From contig NZ_JAIQUM010000019.1 of assembly GCF_020075705.1 (NCBI RefSeq), positions 1 through 64,000 on the forward strand: DNA of 64,000 bases, read 5' to 3'. Shown piece after piece: positions 25,647 to 35,322 of the stretch. The position numbers and the translations under genes were made by a program. Every line of letters starts with the position of its first letter. Within the stretch, counting starts at the first letter, position 1. This DNA comes from Metabacillus rhizolycopersici. Its GTDB lineage: Bacteria > Bacillota > Bacilli > Bacillales > Bacillaceae. The notes beneath the pieces were generated by a model. The model searched no databases, was not told the origin of the DNA, and worked only from the letters and a program-made list of their open reading frames with translations.

Positions 25647-26120
25647 TTATAGTGAAACACTAAATTTAGTTTTGACTCTTCTTTTAAAATATAAGTAAGT
25701 TCTAAGAGCTTTAGAAAAAATAGGATAAGTTGAGATCAGATAGCCCCAAAATATCGCTGTGTAATCGCTCGTATATATTTTCCTTTTATCGTTATCAATC
25801 GTAACCAGCTTTCCAATAATTTGATCCGAACCAATGGGTTCATCCATATGAGTGTTTGAATCTCCTTTTAAAACAAATTGTAGCTGGTTATCACTTTCTT
25901 GAACTTGCAAAAAACGATGGACAACTAATTGTCCTGAGGAAGAGTGGTATAGTAAAATATCGCCCTTTTTAGCCTTATCTAATTCGAAAGCAACAAACCT
26001 GCAGATGTTTCCCTTTTTAATAAAAGGATACATGGTCATACTGTAGGAAGGTAAATCCATCCATCCGTAATTTCGCATTGTTTGAATGAAAAGGTCAATT
26101 GTGTCTTTATTAAACTGCAT
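25647..26120 (-). CDS. S26 family signal-peptidase-like protein (SipW-type)
   Basis: This 157-residue protein carries the signal peptidase I boxes. SYSMTMYPFIKKG holds the Ser nucleophile, KKGDILLYHS is a beta-strand box, VVHRFLQV has His where Lys stands in ordinary bacterial enzymes, and FVLKGDSNTHMDEPI is the box E Asp motif. Ser-His-Asp marks the ER/SipW type. There is no clear N-terminal membrane anchor; a hydrophobic stretch sits near the C-terminus (about 128-148). It lies downstream of sinR on the same strand, as sipW does in B. subtilis relative to the sin locus. The TapA and TasA substrates are not present here, so its substrate is unknown. The ribosome binding site is weak. Confidence 0.75.
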   Translation of the reverse strand: MQFNKDTIDLFIQTMRNYGWMDLPSYSMTMYPFIKKGNICRFVAFELDKAKKGDILLYHSSSGQLVVHRFLQVQESDNQLQFVLKGDSNTHMDEPIGSDQIIGKLVTIDNDKRKIYTSDYTAIFWGYLISTYPIFSKALRTYLYFKRRVKTKFSVSL

Positions 26121-26355
26121 GTCGCACCAACCTATATGAGAGATTTGGAGAGAACTAGTATCCTAATAAAATATCCTCTATTAAGAACAAATGTAAAAAA
26201 TATTTAGCAATAATCTGATATATCCATGCCCTTTTGTTCTATATCAGATTATAAAGGGCTAAAGATAGTATGAAAAGAAAAATCTTCCGACAAAAAAATA
26301 TGACTTTTGACAAAATTCATAGATAAGTTGTGGGGATTTTAAAAATACAAACAAA

Positions 26356-26395
26356 AAGAGCATCATTGGCGATCAAAATCACCAAACATGCTCTT
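26356..26395 (-). terminator. terminator after sinR
   Basis: AAGAGCAT/ATGCTCTT is extended by an inner TTGGCGAT/ATCACCAA stem and followed on the minus strand by TTTTTGTTTGTATTTTT. It overlaps the sinR stop codon. Confidence 0.8.
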
Positions 26396-26729
26396 AGTTA
26401 TCAGTATCATTCTTTAGCTTCCATTTGTTAAATTCCAAAAACTCACGAAATTGTTCTTTGGAGACGCCTGATTTCATAGCATCTTGAACGAGTTTTGTCC
26501 ATTCGTAGTCAAGTTCCTTTGGATCTGTCTCGCTTTGTTCGTCGAGTAATGTGTTCACGGATACACCGAGTACAGTTGAAACTTTTTCTAAAAATTGTAC
26601 AGAAGGATTTGACTGGAGATTGCGTTCAATCGAACTTAAGTATGATTTTGCAACTCCTGCTCGTTCAGCTAGTTCAGATAAAGATAGATTCTTTTGAGTT
26701 CGGTATTTTTTAATTCGTGGACCAATCAC
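26394..26729 (-). CDS. sinR: SinR, master regulator of biofilm formation
   Basis: This 111-residue protein starts at GTG behind GGAAGGTG. The N-terminal XRE helix-turn-helix (about 1-65: IKKYRTQKNLSLSELAERAGVAKSYLSSIE) is followed by the C-terminal SinI-interaction helices (about 75-108: DYEWTKLVQDAMKSGVSKEQFREFLEFNKWK), almost as in B. subtilis SinR. SinR represses exopolysaccharide and matrix genes, and SinI relieves this by forming a heterodimer. The sinI homologue lies directly upstream in the same direction. I see only imperfect GTTCTYT-type SinR sites downstream, near 26185 and 26236. Confidence 0.93.
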   Translation of the reverse strand: MIGPRIKKYRTQKNLSLSELAERAGVAKSYLSSIERNLQSNPSVQFLEKVSTVLGVSVNTLLDEQSETDPKELDYEWTKLVQDAMKSGVSKEQFREFLEFNKWKLKNDTDN

Positions 26730-26850
26730 GTCAAGTCACCTTCCTTATTAATACTAGTATAACATATAAAGAAGGTAATGTTTTATATGGAGAACGCTTT
26801 ATTAAAAAAATTTATAAGGATCCCTAAGAGTGAATATATATAGGTAAGTT

Positions 26851-27006
26851 TTATTTCACTATTAGTTCAGAGCGATCTTTTTTGGCGAAAAAGTCTTTTA
26901 TCTCATCTACACTAATACCTACTTCAAGCGCCTCTAAAATCATCTCAACCCATTCACGATCAAGCTGGTGGTCCTTCGTTAGTCTATTAATTCTTTCAAT
27001 ATTCAC
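26851..27006 (-). CDS. sinI: SinI-type antagonist of SinR
   Basis: This 51-residue protein starts at GTG 27006, chosen because TAGGAGGG lies 6 nt before it; the longer open frame upstream has no ribosome binding site. The core DREWVEMILEALEVGISVDEIKDFFAKK is the SinI dimerisation region, paralogous to the SinR C-terminus (DYEWTKLVQDAMKSGVSKEQFREFL). It sequesters SinR and permits biofilm gene expression. It lies 120 bp upstream of sinR, the same arrangement as in B. subtilis. Confidence 0.88.
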   Translation of the reverse strand: MNIERINRLTKDHQLDREWVEMILEALEVGISVDEIKDFFAKKDRSELIVK

Positions 27007-27596
27007 CTTATTCCCTCCTAAAATACTAGACTGTATTTCAGGCAGTCCAGCCGTCATCGTAGTAACATTAGACCTGTGACTTTGCGTCCCTATTTTTCAA
27101 TAGGTTTGCCCTTTAACTGATGTAAACGTTATTAAATTATAATTACTTTCTACTTATAGTCCTTTTTCTAAGTGTGTCTATGTTCCTACTCTATTATAAA
27201 AAGGAATTATCAGGAAGTATGTAGAAACATGTCGAAGGGTTTAAATTTTTAATAATATTTGTAATTTGTAACATTATCGTAACATAAAATAGGCATTTAT
27301 ACCAATTTTTTCTTTGAAAAACGATATTTTTTCCTAGTATTTAACATGAAATTTACAAAAAATTAATAATAGTAAAAGTTCATTTTCGACTTTTGTTGTT
27401 AATTTTTGGAAGGTGAATAGGGGACGGTATGCAATTCATTTATAAAAACCAAATAAAGCAATTGGCTCAACCAATCGCTTCAAAGAAAGTAATCGTTTAT
27501 CCGGCATTAACGGGCAGTAATATCCCCACCTCTAAGCTTGAGTAATCAAAGATGTGAAGGTGGAGGATAAAGAAAACTCCAACTAATGGTCTCGCT
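27007..27596. other. gene-free stretch between sinI and yqhG
   Basis: This is AT-rich DNA carrying the sinI promoter region and, at its right end, a copy of dispersed repeat family 2 (27500-27598). A 38-codon frame at 27429-27545 on the plus strand overlaps the repeat and I do not treat it as a gene. Confidence 0.55.
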
Positions 27597-27598
27597 TT
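27500..27598. repeat. dispersed repeat family 2, copy 1 (inverted)
   Basis: It contains GGCATTAACGGGCAGTAATA and ends GGTCTCGCTTTAT. These are the reverse complements of anchors found in the copies at 34926, 37552 and 55872; the copies at 47632 and 61085 share this orientation. Confidence 0.65.
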
Positions 27599-28394
27599 AT
27601 CTAAAAATCGCTTGAGGGGTTAAATAAAAGATTCCACCACTTTGCACAGACACGTTAATTTGTGGTTCATAGAGCTCGCGCAAAGCTTCTTTCTCCAAAT
27701 GGTAGCAGTCTGGTTTTTCATCTACATCTTCATAGAAGTGATCTAGTAGCTCGAGGTCATCATTCCATCTTTGTCTTGCAGCATCTGCCCAGGAATGATT
27801 GTCTCTACTAATACTTTGCTCAATAAATTGCTCGATTCGTTTCAGACCGCTTTGTGGTTTTATGAGCGGAATTACATTAAAGCAAAGATCAGGAATTTTC
27901 GGTGTAAGTTCGATCTTTTCTAGTTTTTCTTGGAAGTTTTCTACTAATGTCCCACTTACTAAATGTAAGCCAATCGAGTAGTGTTGATCTTTTTTCATAT
28001 CGCATTGATAGGATACGATGATATTGACACCGAGCCATGGATGTAATGGAATATTTCCATCAGTAGATGAGACTTTTTCAAATAAGCGAATGTAGCTTCC
28101 GAGTCTTGTGGTTGAGTGAAAAATTTGATGAAGGCGGGGGGCACCGAAATGCATGACCTCACCTTTCAAATCGTCAGGAACTTGATGCTTATTGGTGATT
28201 AATGTTAGTTTCATTGGATTAGGGGCACCGTTCGTTTTTTCAAGATAATGCCAATAGAAAGGTCGATTCATTAATTCTTTATCCATTTCGATTGTTAGTT
28301 GAACGGTTAGATAGCCAGGCTCATTTTCGACGATATTACAGGAATTCGCAGTGAAGAAGCTTTCTAAAAAATGATGAATCTGCTCTTGTTGCAT
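27597..28394 (-). CDS. yqhG: YqhG family protein
   Basis: This 265-residue protein matches B. subtilis YqhG in character and position, next to the yqhH helicase gene and opposite gcvT. Recognisable stretches are IHHFLESFFTANSCNIVENE at the N-terminus and FYWHYLEKTNGAPNPMKLTLI near 45-65. No known catalytic motif is visible. The start is ATG 28394, 7 nt after AAAGGTGG; six extra in-frame residues upstream have no ribosome binding site. The function is not established; conserved pairing with the SNF2 helicase suggests a shared process. Confidence 0.85.
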   Translation of the reverse strand: MQQEQIHHFLESFFTANSCNIVENEPGYLTVQLTIEMDKELMNRPFYWHYLEKTNGAPNPMKLTLITNKHQVPDDLKGEVMHFGAPRLHQIFHSTTRLGSYIRLFEKVSSTDGNIPLHPWLGVNIIVSYQCDMKKDQHYSIGLHLVSGTLVENFQEKLEKIELTPKIPDLCFNVIPLIKPQSGLKRIEQFIEQSISRDNHSWADAARQRWNDDLELLDHFYEDVDEKPDCYHLEKEALRELYEPQINVSVQSGGIFYLTPQAIFR

Positions 28395-28455
28395 GAGGAT
28401 GCCACCTTTCAATGATATTTAATAAGGCTTTTTTGGATATAGTTTTGTGCTATTA

Positions 28456-28540
28456 TAGGAAACTATAAAATTCTTGTACTGTGGATAAGCGCGCGACGTC
28501 CAGCTGCAGCGCCTAGCCCTTTCAAGGCGCTGCAGCTTTT
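28456..28540. repeat. dispersed repeat family 1, short copy
   Basis: AACTATAAAATTCTTGTACT, then GCGCGCGACGTCCAGC and a CAGCGCCTAGCC / GGCGCTG palindrome ending GCAGCTTTT. It lacks the central part present in the full copies and separates yqhH from yqhG. Confidence 0.75.
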
Positions 28541-30216
28541 CACTTAGCTACCTTCCTTTGCTCCTGGGCATATTGTGCATAATCAAGGATGGAGGTTAAG
28601 TTTTCCATCTTGATCTTCATCTCGCCATCACTTTTCGAATGGTACATAATGTCTTGGATGTGATCTTCGAAATTTTTGATTTCTAGTTTCGTTAAAATTT
28701 CATCTAAATCCCCAATGACTTTTTCAAATAAGTTTATTTTTTCATAGAGCAGTTTTAGGATATGTTCTTCCACTGTGCCTCTTGTGGCCATATTGTAGAT
28801 ATGGACATCATGTTCCTGCCCTAGGCGGTGAATACGGCCAATGCGTTGTTCAAGTCGCATTGGATTCCAGGGTAAATCATAGTTGATGATGTTGTGACAA
28901 AATTGCAAGTTAATTCCTTCACCACCAGCTTCAGTTGCTATTAACACTTGGACACGGTTTTTAAAGAGATCTTTCATCCAATCCTTTTTTCCACGTTTAA
29001 AGCCGCCGCGAAATGGAACCGACGTAATTCCATTTTGCTGTAAAAACCATTGTAGATAAAATTGAGTAGCGCGATATTCTGTGAAAATGATTACTTTATC
29101 ATCGATGCTTTTTATTAGGTCAACAACCTTTAAAGCCTTTGTGTTTTGTGTCACTCCATCGATAGCGATCATGATGTCTTTAATGACATCAATTGATAAA
29201 ACGGCTTCATCTTCCTCTGGACGATCAAGCATTTTCTTTAATGTCATGTAAACGGCTTCACGACTACTGCATGCCTCTCGTTGTAAAGTCATGATAGAAA
29301 ACGTATTTGCAGCGTACTGTGAATACGATTTTAATGCTGTAATTGTGTTGTATAGATTTTGCTCTGTTTCGGAAAAATCAATTGGTACTGTTTCTACATG
29401 GCGTTTTGGCCAATCGATTCCAGTGTCACCACGTCGATTTCTGATCATCACTTTGTTCACGAGCTCACGTAAATGTTCGTGGTCCTCCAGAGACCGATCT
29501 TTTGCTGAAAAGGATTCATTAAAATAGGCTTCATTACCTAAGTGTCCAGGCTTTAACAGCGAAACGAGATTGAAAATTTCCTCCACTTTATTTTGGACAG
29601 GCGTCGCGGTTAGCAATAAGCAATATTTCTTTTTTAAGTTTTGGACAAATTCATAGTTTTTCGTTTTATTATTTTTAAGCTTGTGAGCTTCATCAATAAT
29701 GACAAGGTCATAGGATTGATCAAGGACGATTTCGCGATGTGGGCTTCGTTTTGCTGTATCAATTGAAGACACAACAACATCACAAGATTCCCATACGTAG
29801 CTCTTCTTTTGTTCAACCGCTGGGATGAAAAATTTCTCATTTAATTCGCGTGCCCATTGGGAAACGAGGGAAGCGGGAACTAAAATTAAGACTTTTTTGA
29901 TAAGGCCACGTATCATATATTCTTTTAAAATCAGCCCAGCTTCAATCGTTTTACCTAAACCAACTTCATCAGCTAAAATAGCTTTCCCGTTCATTTTTTC
30001 AACGACGCGCTCTGCAACCTCTAATTGATGTGGTAGTGGGGTGAAGTGTGGAAGGTGCTTTGGTGCTTGTAAGCCTTTAAAGGAGGGAACTGTCGTATGC
30101 TGTTGAACTTCAAAGCTGAGTTTATAGAGTTCCCAGTTGGACCAAGGCCCATCACTTTCAAGCTTTTCAAAAAAGCCTTCCTGCCATGACGAATCAAAGT
30201 TAGTCTTTATATTCAT
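28540..30216 (-). CDS. yqhH: SNF2-family DEAD/DEAH helicase
   Basis: This 558-residue SF2 ATPase has Walker A ILADEVGLGKTIEAGLILKE (K89), motif II IIDEAHKLKN, motif III LLTATPVQNKVEEIFNL and a C-terminal helicase domain with GGEGINLQFCHNIINYDLPWNPMRLEQRIGRIHRLGQ (motif VI). The length and features match B. subtilis YqhH. It probably remodels nucleic acid-protein complexes, but its cellular role is not established. The ATG follows AAAGGAC. It is divergent from the gcv operon and co-directional with yqhG. Confidence 0.9.
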   Translation of the reverse strand: MNIKTNFDSSWQEGFFEKLESDGPWSNWELYKLSFEVQQHTTVPSFKGLQAPKHLPHFTPLPHQLEVAERVVEKMNGKAILADEVGLGKTIEAGLILKEYMIRGLIKKVLILVPASLVSQWARELNEKFFIPAVEQKKSYVWESCDVVVSSIDTAKRSPHREIVLDQSYDLVIIDEAHKLKNNKTKNYEFVQNLKKKYCLLLTATPVQNKVEEIFNLVSLLKPGHLGNEAYFNESFSAKDRSLEDHEHLRELVNKVMIRNRRGDTGIDWPKRHVETVPIDFSETEQNLYNTITALKSYSQYAANTFSIMTLQREACSSREAVYMTLKKMLDRPEEDEAVLSIDVIKDIMIAIDGVTQNTKALKVVDLIKSIDDKVIIFTEYRATQFYLQWFLQQNGITSVPFRGGFKRGKKDWMKDLFKNRVQVLIATEAGGEGINLQFCHNIINYDLPWNPMRLEQRIGRIHRLGQEHDVHIYNMATRGTVEEHILKLLYEKINLFEKVIGDLDEILTKLEIKNFEDHIQDIMYHSKSDGEMKIKMENLTSILDYAQYAQEQRKVAK

Positions 30217-30551
30217 AATATGACAGTCCTTTCATATTCTAGGCTGTACTTTAAAAATTCATTATTTCTATAGGAAAGGGAAATATTATCCTTACATAGT
30301 GTTTATATTTCCTTAAACACGAACATTATAGATTAATTTTATCTTAAATATTAAGAAAAAAAGGGATTGCCGAAACGAAAATCACATGGTAGGATGTTAA
30401 TTAAGTAAGAAAGTTCTGTTCTTCATATGCTTACTAATGTGTTTCATCTTTTAATGTGTACTGAAATGTCAAAATGTCAAAATGTCAAAATGTCTGAATG
30501 TCGAAAAGTCTGTTATAAAAAGTATAACCAGTTTGATAATTAAATATGTGC
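30217..30551. other. promoter region upstream of the gcv riboswitch
   Basis: This divergent intergenic DNA has no gene. A short tandem array of an 8-nt unit (AAAATGTC, three exact and three degenerate copies, 30463-30510) lies just before the riboswitch leader. Confidence 0.5.
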
Positions 30552-30847
30552 GGGTGAGAATAAGGGGAGATACTATAGGTACGTGATATAGAGCCGAAGG
30601 AGCAAACAATTGTGAATCTCTCAGGCAAAAAGACTCTTATTTGACGCGACTCTGGAGAATGTTTGCCTTTGTTGCAAACTACCAAAGGGGAAAGCTTTAT
30701 GTAGACATTGTGTTTTTTATTTATCTAGTTGGAAATTTTTTCCAACTAGATACTTTTAAAAAAACACTGTCACATAGAGTAAACTTTCAGGTTAAAAGGA
30801 CAGAGACTTCCATATTACTAAGTGGGGGTTCTATGTCCTTTTTTTGA
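30552..30847 (+). ncRNA. tandem glycine riboswitch with transcription terminator
   Basis: Two consecutive glycine aptamers are recognisable from the gcvT RNA motif. The first has AGCCGAAGGAGCAAAC, CTCTCAGGCAAAA and GACTCTGGAGAAT. The second has CTACCAAAGGGGAAAGC and AAACTTTCAGGTTAAAAGG. The expression platform is a terminator (AAAGGACAGAG pairing with TTCTATGTCCTTT, then T7 to 30846). It precedes the gcvT-gcvPA-gcvPB operon. Glycine binding is known to prevent termination in this class, so the operon should be induced by glycine. Confidence 0.95.
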
Positions 30848-30903
30848 TCCTAAATTTTCTTCGTGAGCATTCCAATTTTAAAAATAGAAGGGAGTTATCC
30901 AAC

Positions 30904-32007
30904 ATGTCAGAATTAAAACGAACACCATTATTTGAAATTTATAAAAACTACGGTGCAAAAACGATTGATTTTGGTGGCTGGGATTTACCAGTTCAATTTT
31001 CTTCTATTAAAGAAGAGCACGAAGCAGTTCGTACGCGTGCTGGACTGTTCGATGTTTCGCATATGGGTGAGGTAGAGGTCCGTGGGGCAGACAGTCTTGC
31101 CTTTTTACAAAAGATTGCGACAAACGATGTTTCGTTAGTAAAAGATGGTGGCGCGCAATACACAGCAATGTGCTATCAAGATGGCGGTACAGTTGACGAT
31201 TTACTTATTTATAAAAAAGCAGATAATGATTATTTACTCGTTGTTAATGCTTCTAATATTGATAAAGATATAGAATGGCTCACAACAAATGCTTTTGGTG
31301 AAGTAACGATTAAAGATCTTTCAAATGACGTTGCATTACTTGCTCTTCAAGGTCCACTAGCTGAACAGGTTCTTCAAAAGCTAACTGATACAAACTTATC
31401 TGACATTAAATTTTTTACATTTAATGATGCAGTGAAAATTGCAGGTGTTAATGCATTAATATCAAGAACCGGTTACACAGGTGAGGACGGTTTTGAAATT
31501 TACTGTGCTTCAGCTAATGCTATAGAACTGTGGGAGAAGATTTTAGAGGCTGGAAAAGAAGAAGGCGTCGTCCCTTGTGGATTAGGTGCACGTGATACAT
31601 TGCGTTTTGAAGTGTCTCTACCATTGTACGGTCAGGAGCTTTCGAAGGATATTACTCCGATTGAAGCAGGGATTGGCTTTGCTGTAAAACCAAATAAAGA
31701 AGCAGATTTCAATGGAAAAGCTGTATTAAAGGAACAAAAGGAAAATGGCCCAGCACGAAAATTAGTTGGGATAGAATTGTTGGACAAAGGAATTCCACGC
31801 TATGGCTATGAAGTATTTGTTAACGATGAGCAAATCGGTGAAGTAACAACAGGTACTCAATCGCCAACGCTAAAGAAAAATATCGGATTAGCGTTAGTGA
31901 AATCTGATTTTTCCGAATTAGGAACCGAAGTAGAGGTTCAAATTCGGAAGAAGAGATTGAAAGCTGTTGTGGTGGCAACACCTTTTTACAAACGCCCGAA
32001 AAAATAA
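30904..32007 (+). CDS. gcvT: aminomethyltransferase, glycine cleavage system T protein
   Basis: This 367-residue protein starts at ATG 30904, 8 nt after AGAAGGGAG. GcvT features include [46 protein letters not shown] and [21 protein letters not shown]. It transfers the methylene group from aminomethyl-lipoyl GcvH to tetrahydrofolate and releases ammonia. First gene of the operon under the glycine riboswitch; gcvPA and gcvPB follow. gcvH is not in the window, as in B. subtilis where it lies elsewhere. Confidence 0.97.
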   Translation: MSELKRTPLFEIYKNYGAKTIDFGGWDLPVQFSSIKEEHEAVRTRAGLFDVSHMGEVEVRGADSLAFLQKIATNDVSLVKDGGAQYTAMCYQDGGTVDDLLIYKKADNDYLLVVNASNIDKDIEWLTTNAFGEVTIKDLSNDVALLALQGPLAEQVLQKLTDTNLSDIKFFTFNDAVKIAGVNALISRTGYTGEDGFEIYCASANAIELWEKILEAGKEEGVVPCGLGARDTLRFEVSLPLYGQELSKDITPIEAGIGFAVKPNKEADFNGKAVLKEQKENGPARKLVGIELLDKGIPRYGYEVFVNDEQIGEVTTGTQSPTLKKNIGLALVKSDFSELGTEVEVQIRKKRLKAVVVATPFYKRPKK

Positions 32008-32130
32008 ACATAAGTGGTTTGGTCTAACCGGAAAGAAGGTATTTTTAGAAATTACCTTCTCCACACCCAGTATTGGACCGGATTTTCAATGAAATTTAAA
32101 TATATTCACCTACGAGAGGGGTTCACAAGC

Positions 32131-33477
32131 ATGAATCATCGTTATTTACCAATGACGGAACAAGATAAGCAGGAAATGCTTCAAGTAATCGGTGTACCAT
32201 CAGTTGATGAACTGTTTCAAGATATTCCAGAAAGTGTTCGATTTAAAGGCGAATACAACATTAAAAAGGCAAAATCTGAAACGGAGCTTTTAAAGGAGCT
32301 CACACAATTAGCAGCTAAAAACAAGGATTTACGAAGCAATGCGTCGTTTTTAGGAGCTGGTGTTTATGATCATTACATGCCAATCATTGTTGATCATGTG
32401 ATTTCACGCTCTGAGTTTTATACTGCGTACACACCTTATCAACCAGAGATTTCTCAGGGGGAACTGCAAGCTATTTTTGAATTTCAAACGATGATTTGTG
32501 AGCTAACTGGAATGGATGTTGCGAACTCATCAATGTATGACGGAGGTACTGCTTTAGCTGAAGCGGCGATGCTTGCAGCTGGTCAAACGAAAAAGAAGAA
32601 AATTCTTGTTTCGCAAGCGGTAAATCCTGAATCACGTGATGTAATTAAAACATATGCGAAGGGACAATACATTGAAGTTGTTGAGGTTCCAGTTAAGAAT
32701 GGTGTAACAGATTTAGAGGCGCTAAAGCAGGAAATGTCTGATGATGTTGCAGCAGTTCTCGTTCAATATCCAAACTTCTTCGGGGCGATTGAACCGTTAA
32801 AAGAGATTGAACCTATTGCACATACAGGTAAAAGTATGTTCGTTGTGTCTTCAAATCCTTTAGCATTAGGGGCATTAACACCACCGGGCGCATTTGGAGT
32901 AGATATTGTAGCTGGTGATGCACAACCATTCGGAATTCCTACTGCATTTGGTGGACCACACTGTGGTTATTTTGCCGTAACGAATAAGTTATTAAGAAAA
33001 GTTCCAGGCCGTCTTGTCGGTCAAACAACAGATGAAAACGGAAAGCGTGGTTTCGTTTTAACGCTTCAAGCACGTGAACAGCATATTCGTCGTGATAAAG
33101 CGACATCTAATATTTGTTCAAACCAAGCATTAAACGCACTTGCTGCATCAGTAGCGATGACTGCGCTTGGTAAACAAGGTGTAAAAGAAATGGCGATTCA
33201 AAATATCCAAAAAGCAAATTATGCGAAAAATGCATGTATAAAAGCTGGACTCGATGTTCCGTACGCACAACCAATTTTCAATGAATTTGTAGTAAAGCTA
33301 ACAAAACCAGTTCGTGAAGTAAATAAACAGTTGCTAGAAAAAGGAATCATCGGTGGTTTTGACTTAGGTAAAGTGTATCCTGAGCTTGAAAATCATATGC
33401 TTGTTGCTGTAACTGAGCTTCGTACGAAAGAAGAAATCGACACATTAGTGATGGAATTGGGGGATGGCAATGAGTAA
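32131..33477 (+). CDS. gcvPA: glycine dehydrogenase (decarboxylating) subunit 1
   Basis: This 448-residue protein starts at ATG 32131 behind AGAGGGG, the same length as B. subtilis GcvPA. It is the N-terminal half of the P protein, with [48 protein letters not shown] and GGPHCGYFA. The P protein decarboxylates glycine using PLP carried by the partner subunit and passes the aminomethyl group to lipoyl-GcvH. It overlaps the start of gcvPB (ATGAGTAA), so translation is coupled. A hairpin (32034-32060) lies in the 120-nt gap after gcvT. Confidence 0.97.
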   Translation: MNHRYLPMTEQDKQEMLQVIGVPSVDELFQDIPESVRFKGEYNIKKAKSETELLKELTQLAAKNKDLRSNASFLGAGVYDHYMPIIVDHVISRSEFYTAYTPYQPEISQGELQAIFEFQTMICELTGMDVANSSMYDGGTALAEAAMLAAGQTKKKKILVSQAVNPESRDVIKTYAKGQYIEVVEVPVKNGVTDLEALKQEMSDDVAAVLVQYPNFFGAIEPLKEIEPIAHTGKSMFVVSSNPLALGALTPPGAFGVDIVAGDAQPFGIPTAFGGPHCGYFAVTNKLLRKVPGRLVGQTTDENGKRGFVLTLQAREQHIRRDKATSNICSNQALNALAASVAMTALGKQGVKEMAIQNIQKANYAKNACIKAGLDVPYAQPIFNEFVVKLTKPVREVNKQLLEKGIIGGFDLGKVYPELENHMLVAVTELRTKEEIDTLVMELGDGNE

Positions 33478-34927
33478 TCAAGATCAAGCATTAATTTTTG
33501 AATTAAGCAAACCAGGCCGTATCGGATATAGCTTACCAGAGCTTGAGGTTGAAGAATTGTCATTACATGATCTCATTCCAAATGATTATATTCGAAGTGA
33601 GGAAGCTGAACTACCAGAAGTATCTGAGTTAGATATTATGAGACATTATACGGCGTTATCAAACCGTAATCATGGTGTTGACTCAGGTTTTTATCCATTA
33701 GGATCTTGTACGATGAAATACAACCCGAAAATCAATGAAAATGTCGCGCGTATTGCAGGGCTTGCCCATGTACACCCACTGCAGGAAGAAGAAACCGTCC
33801 AAGGTGCAATGGAGTTATTGTTTGATCTACAAGAGCATTTGAAAGAAATCACTGGTATGGATGAAGTAACTCTTCAACCAGCAGCAGGAGCACACGGTGA
33901 GTGGACAGGATTAATGATGATTCGTGCGTATCATGAGGCAAATAATGATACGAAACGAACAAAAGTAATCGTACCTGACTCTGCACATGGAACAAATCCT
34001 GCTTCTGCTACAGTTGCAGGTTATGAAGCAGTGACTGTAAAATCAGATGAAAATGGCTTAGTTGATTTAGAGGATTTAAAACGTGTTGTTGGTGAAGATA
34101 CAGCTGCCTTAATGCTAACAAATCCGAACACACTTGGCTTGTTCGAAGCAAATATTTTAGAAATGGCACAAATCGTTCATGATGCAGGTGGAAAGCTTTA
34201 TTATGATGGTGCGAACCTTAACGCAGTATTAAGTAAAGCACGACCAGGGGACATGGGCTTTGATGTAGTCCATCTTAATCTTCATAAAACATTTACAGGA
34301 CCACATGGTGGTGGTGGACCAGGATCTGGCCCTGTTGGCGTAAAATCAGATCTTATCCCATATTTACCAAAGCCAGTGCTTGTTAAAACAGAAGAAGGCT
34401 ATCATTTTGATTACGACCGACCACAATCAATTGGCCGCGTAAAGCCTTTCTATGGTAACTTTGGTATTAATGTTCGTGCTTACACGTATATCCGTTCAAT
34501 GGGACCTGATGGCTTAAAGGCTGTTACAGAGTATGCGGTATTAAATGCAAACTATATGATGCGTCGTCTTGAGCCGCATTACGATTTGCCGTTTAATCAG
34601 CATTGCAAACATGAGTTCGTGTTATCAGGAAAGCGTCAAAAGAAGCTAGGCGTGCGTACGCTTGATATCGCTAAACGCTTGCTAGATTTCGGCTATCATC
34701 CGCCAACAATCTACTTCCCGTTAAATGTTGAAGAATGTATTATGATTGAGCCAACAGAAACGGAATCAAAAGAAACACTAGACTCATTTATTGAGGCGAT
34801 GATTCAAATAGCGAGAGAAGCGGAAGAAACACCAGAAATCGTTCAGGAAGCACCACATACTACCGTCATAAAACGTTTAGATGAGACAACTGCTGCAAGA
34901 AAACCAATTTTAAGATACCAACGATAA
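33470..34927 (+). CDS. gcvPB: glycine dehydrogenase (decarboxylating) subunit 2
   Basis: This 485-residue protein starts at ATG 33470; the in-frame ATG six bases earlier is too close to the GGGGGA ribosome binding site. The PLP-binding half of the P protein has the lysine motif [16 protein letters not shown], and also [34 protein letters not shown] and a C-terminal [21 protein letters not shown]. With GcvPA it decarboxylates glycine. It overlaps the end of gcvPA and is followed by a hairpin that likely ends the operon. Confidence 0.97.
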   Translation: MSNQDQALIFELSKPGRIGYSLPELEVEELSLHDLIPNDYIRSEEAELPEVSELDIMRHYTALSNRNHGVDSGFYPLGSCTMKYNPKINENVARIAGLAHVHPLQEEETVQGAMELLFDLQEHLKEITGMDEVTLQPAAGAHGEWTGLMMIRAYHEANNDTKRTKVIVPDSAHGTNPASATVAGYEAVTVKSDENGLVDLEDLKRVVGEDTAALMLTNPNTLGLFEANILEMAQIVHDAGGKLYYDGANLNAVLSKARPGDMGFDVVHLNLHKTFTGPHGGGGPGSGPVGVKSDLIPYLPKPVLVKTEEGYHFDYDRPQSIGRVKPFYGNFGINVRAYTYIRSMGPDGLKAVTEYAVLNANYMMRRLEPHYDLPFNQHCKHEFVLSGKRQKKLGVRTLDIAKRLLDFGYHPPTIYFPLNVEECIMIEPTETESKETLDSFIEAMIQIAREAEETPEIVQEAPHTTVIKRLDETTAARKPILRYQR

Positions 34928-35140
34928 AGTGAGACTTCCATCAGTGGGGGGTTCTTCATCTCCCACTGATGGTTAGCGAGACTTATCACGCTCAAAACGC
35001 CACATCCTGTGGCTTCGCCTGACTTGGACGTCCTGTCCTTCGTCGGATCTTTACGGGCAGTTATCTCCCGCTTATCTTCTTTGCTTCTCTCGAATCTTGA
35101 AGTGGGAGTTTTACTGCCCGTTAAGGTGGGATAAAGTGAG
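34926..35140. repeat. dispersed repeat family 2, long copy
   Basis: It begins AAAGTGAGACTTCCATCAGT and contains GGTTAGCGAGACTT, TTTACGGGCAGTTATC and TTACTGCCCGTTAAG. The left end forms a terminator hairpin (CCATCAGTGGG/CCCACTGATGG, 34938-34972) after gcvPB. The ACGGGCAGT...ACTGCCCGT parts form a second, wide inverted repeat (35049-35122). Confidence 0.7.
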
Positions 35141-35322
35141 AACTGACTTGCTGTGTGGGTTTGACCCTTACAGTAGGTCAGTTTTTTGTGGTTCCTTGGC
35201 GAAAAGCAAAAAAATCACAAACATTATGACTAGTTTTTAGAAGCTTTGTCGACTTGGAGGAAAACGGTACCACCCTTGAAGAATAAGTAGAGTAAGAAAA
35301 AATAAAGGGATGGTGAGGTAGA

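Noticed and set aside
26170..26250. SinR operators (GTTCTYT) downstream of sinR
   Set aside because: Only GTTCTTA and GTTCTAT were found, each off the consensus, with no proper inverted arrangement.
27429..27545. 38-codon frame with a GGGGACGGT upstream sequence
   Set aside because: Its second half is the reverse complement of dispersed repeat family 2, so the frame is most likely incidental.
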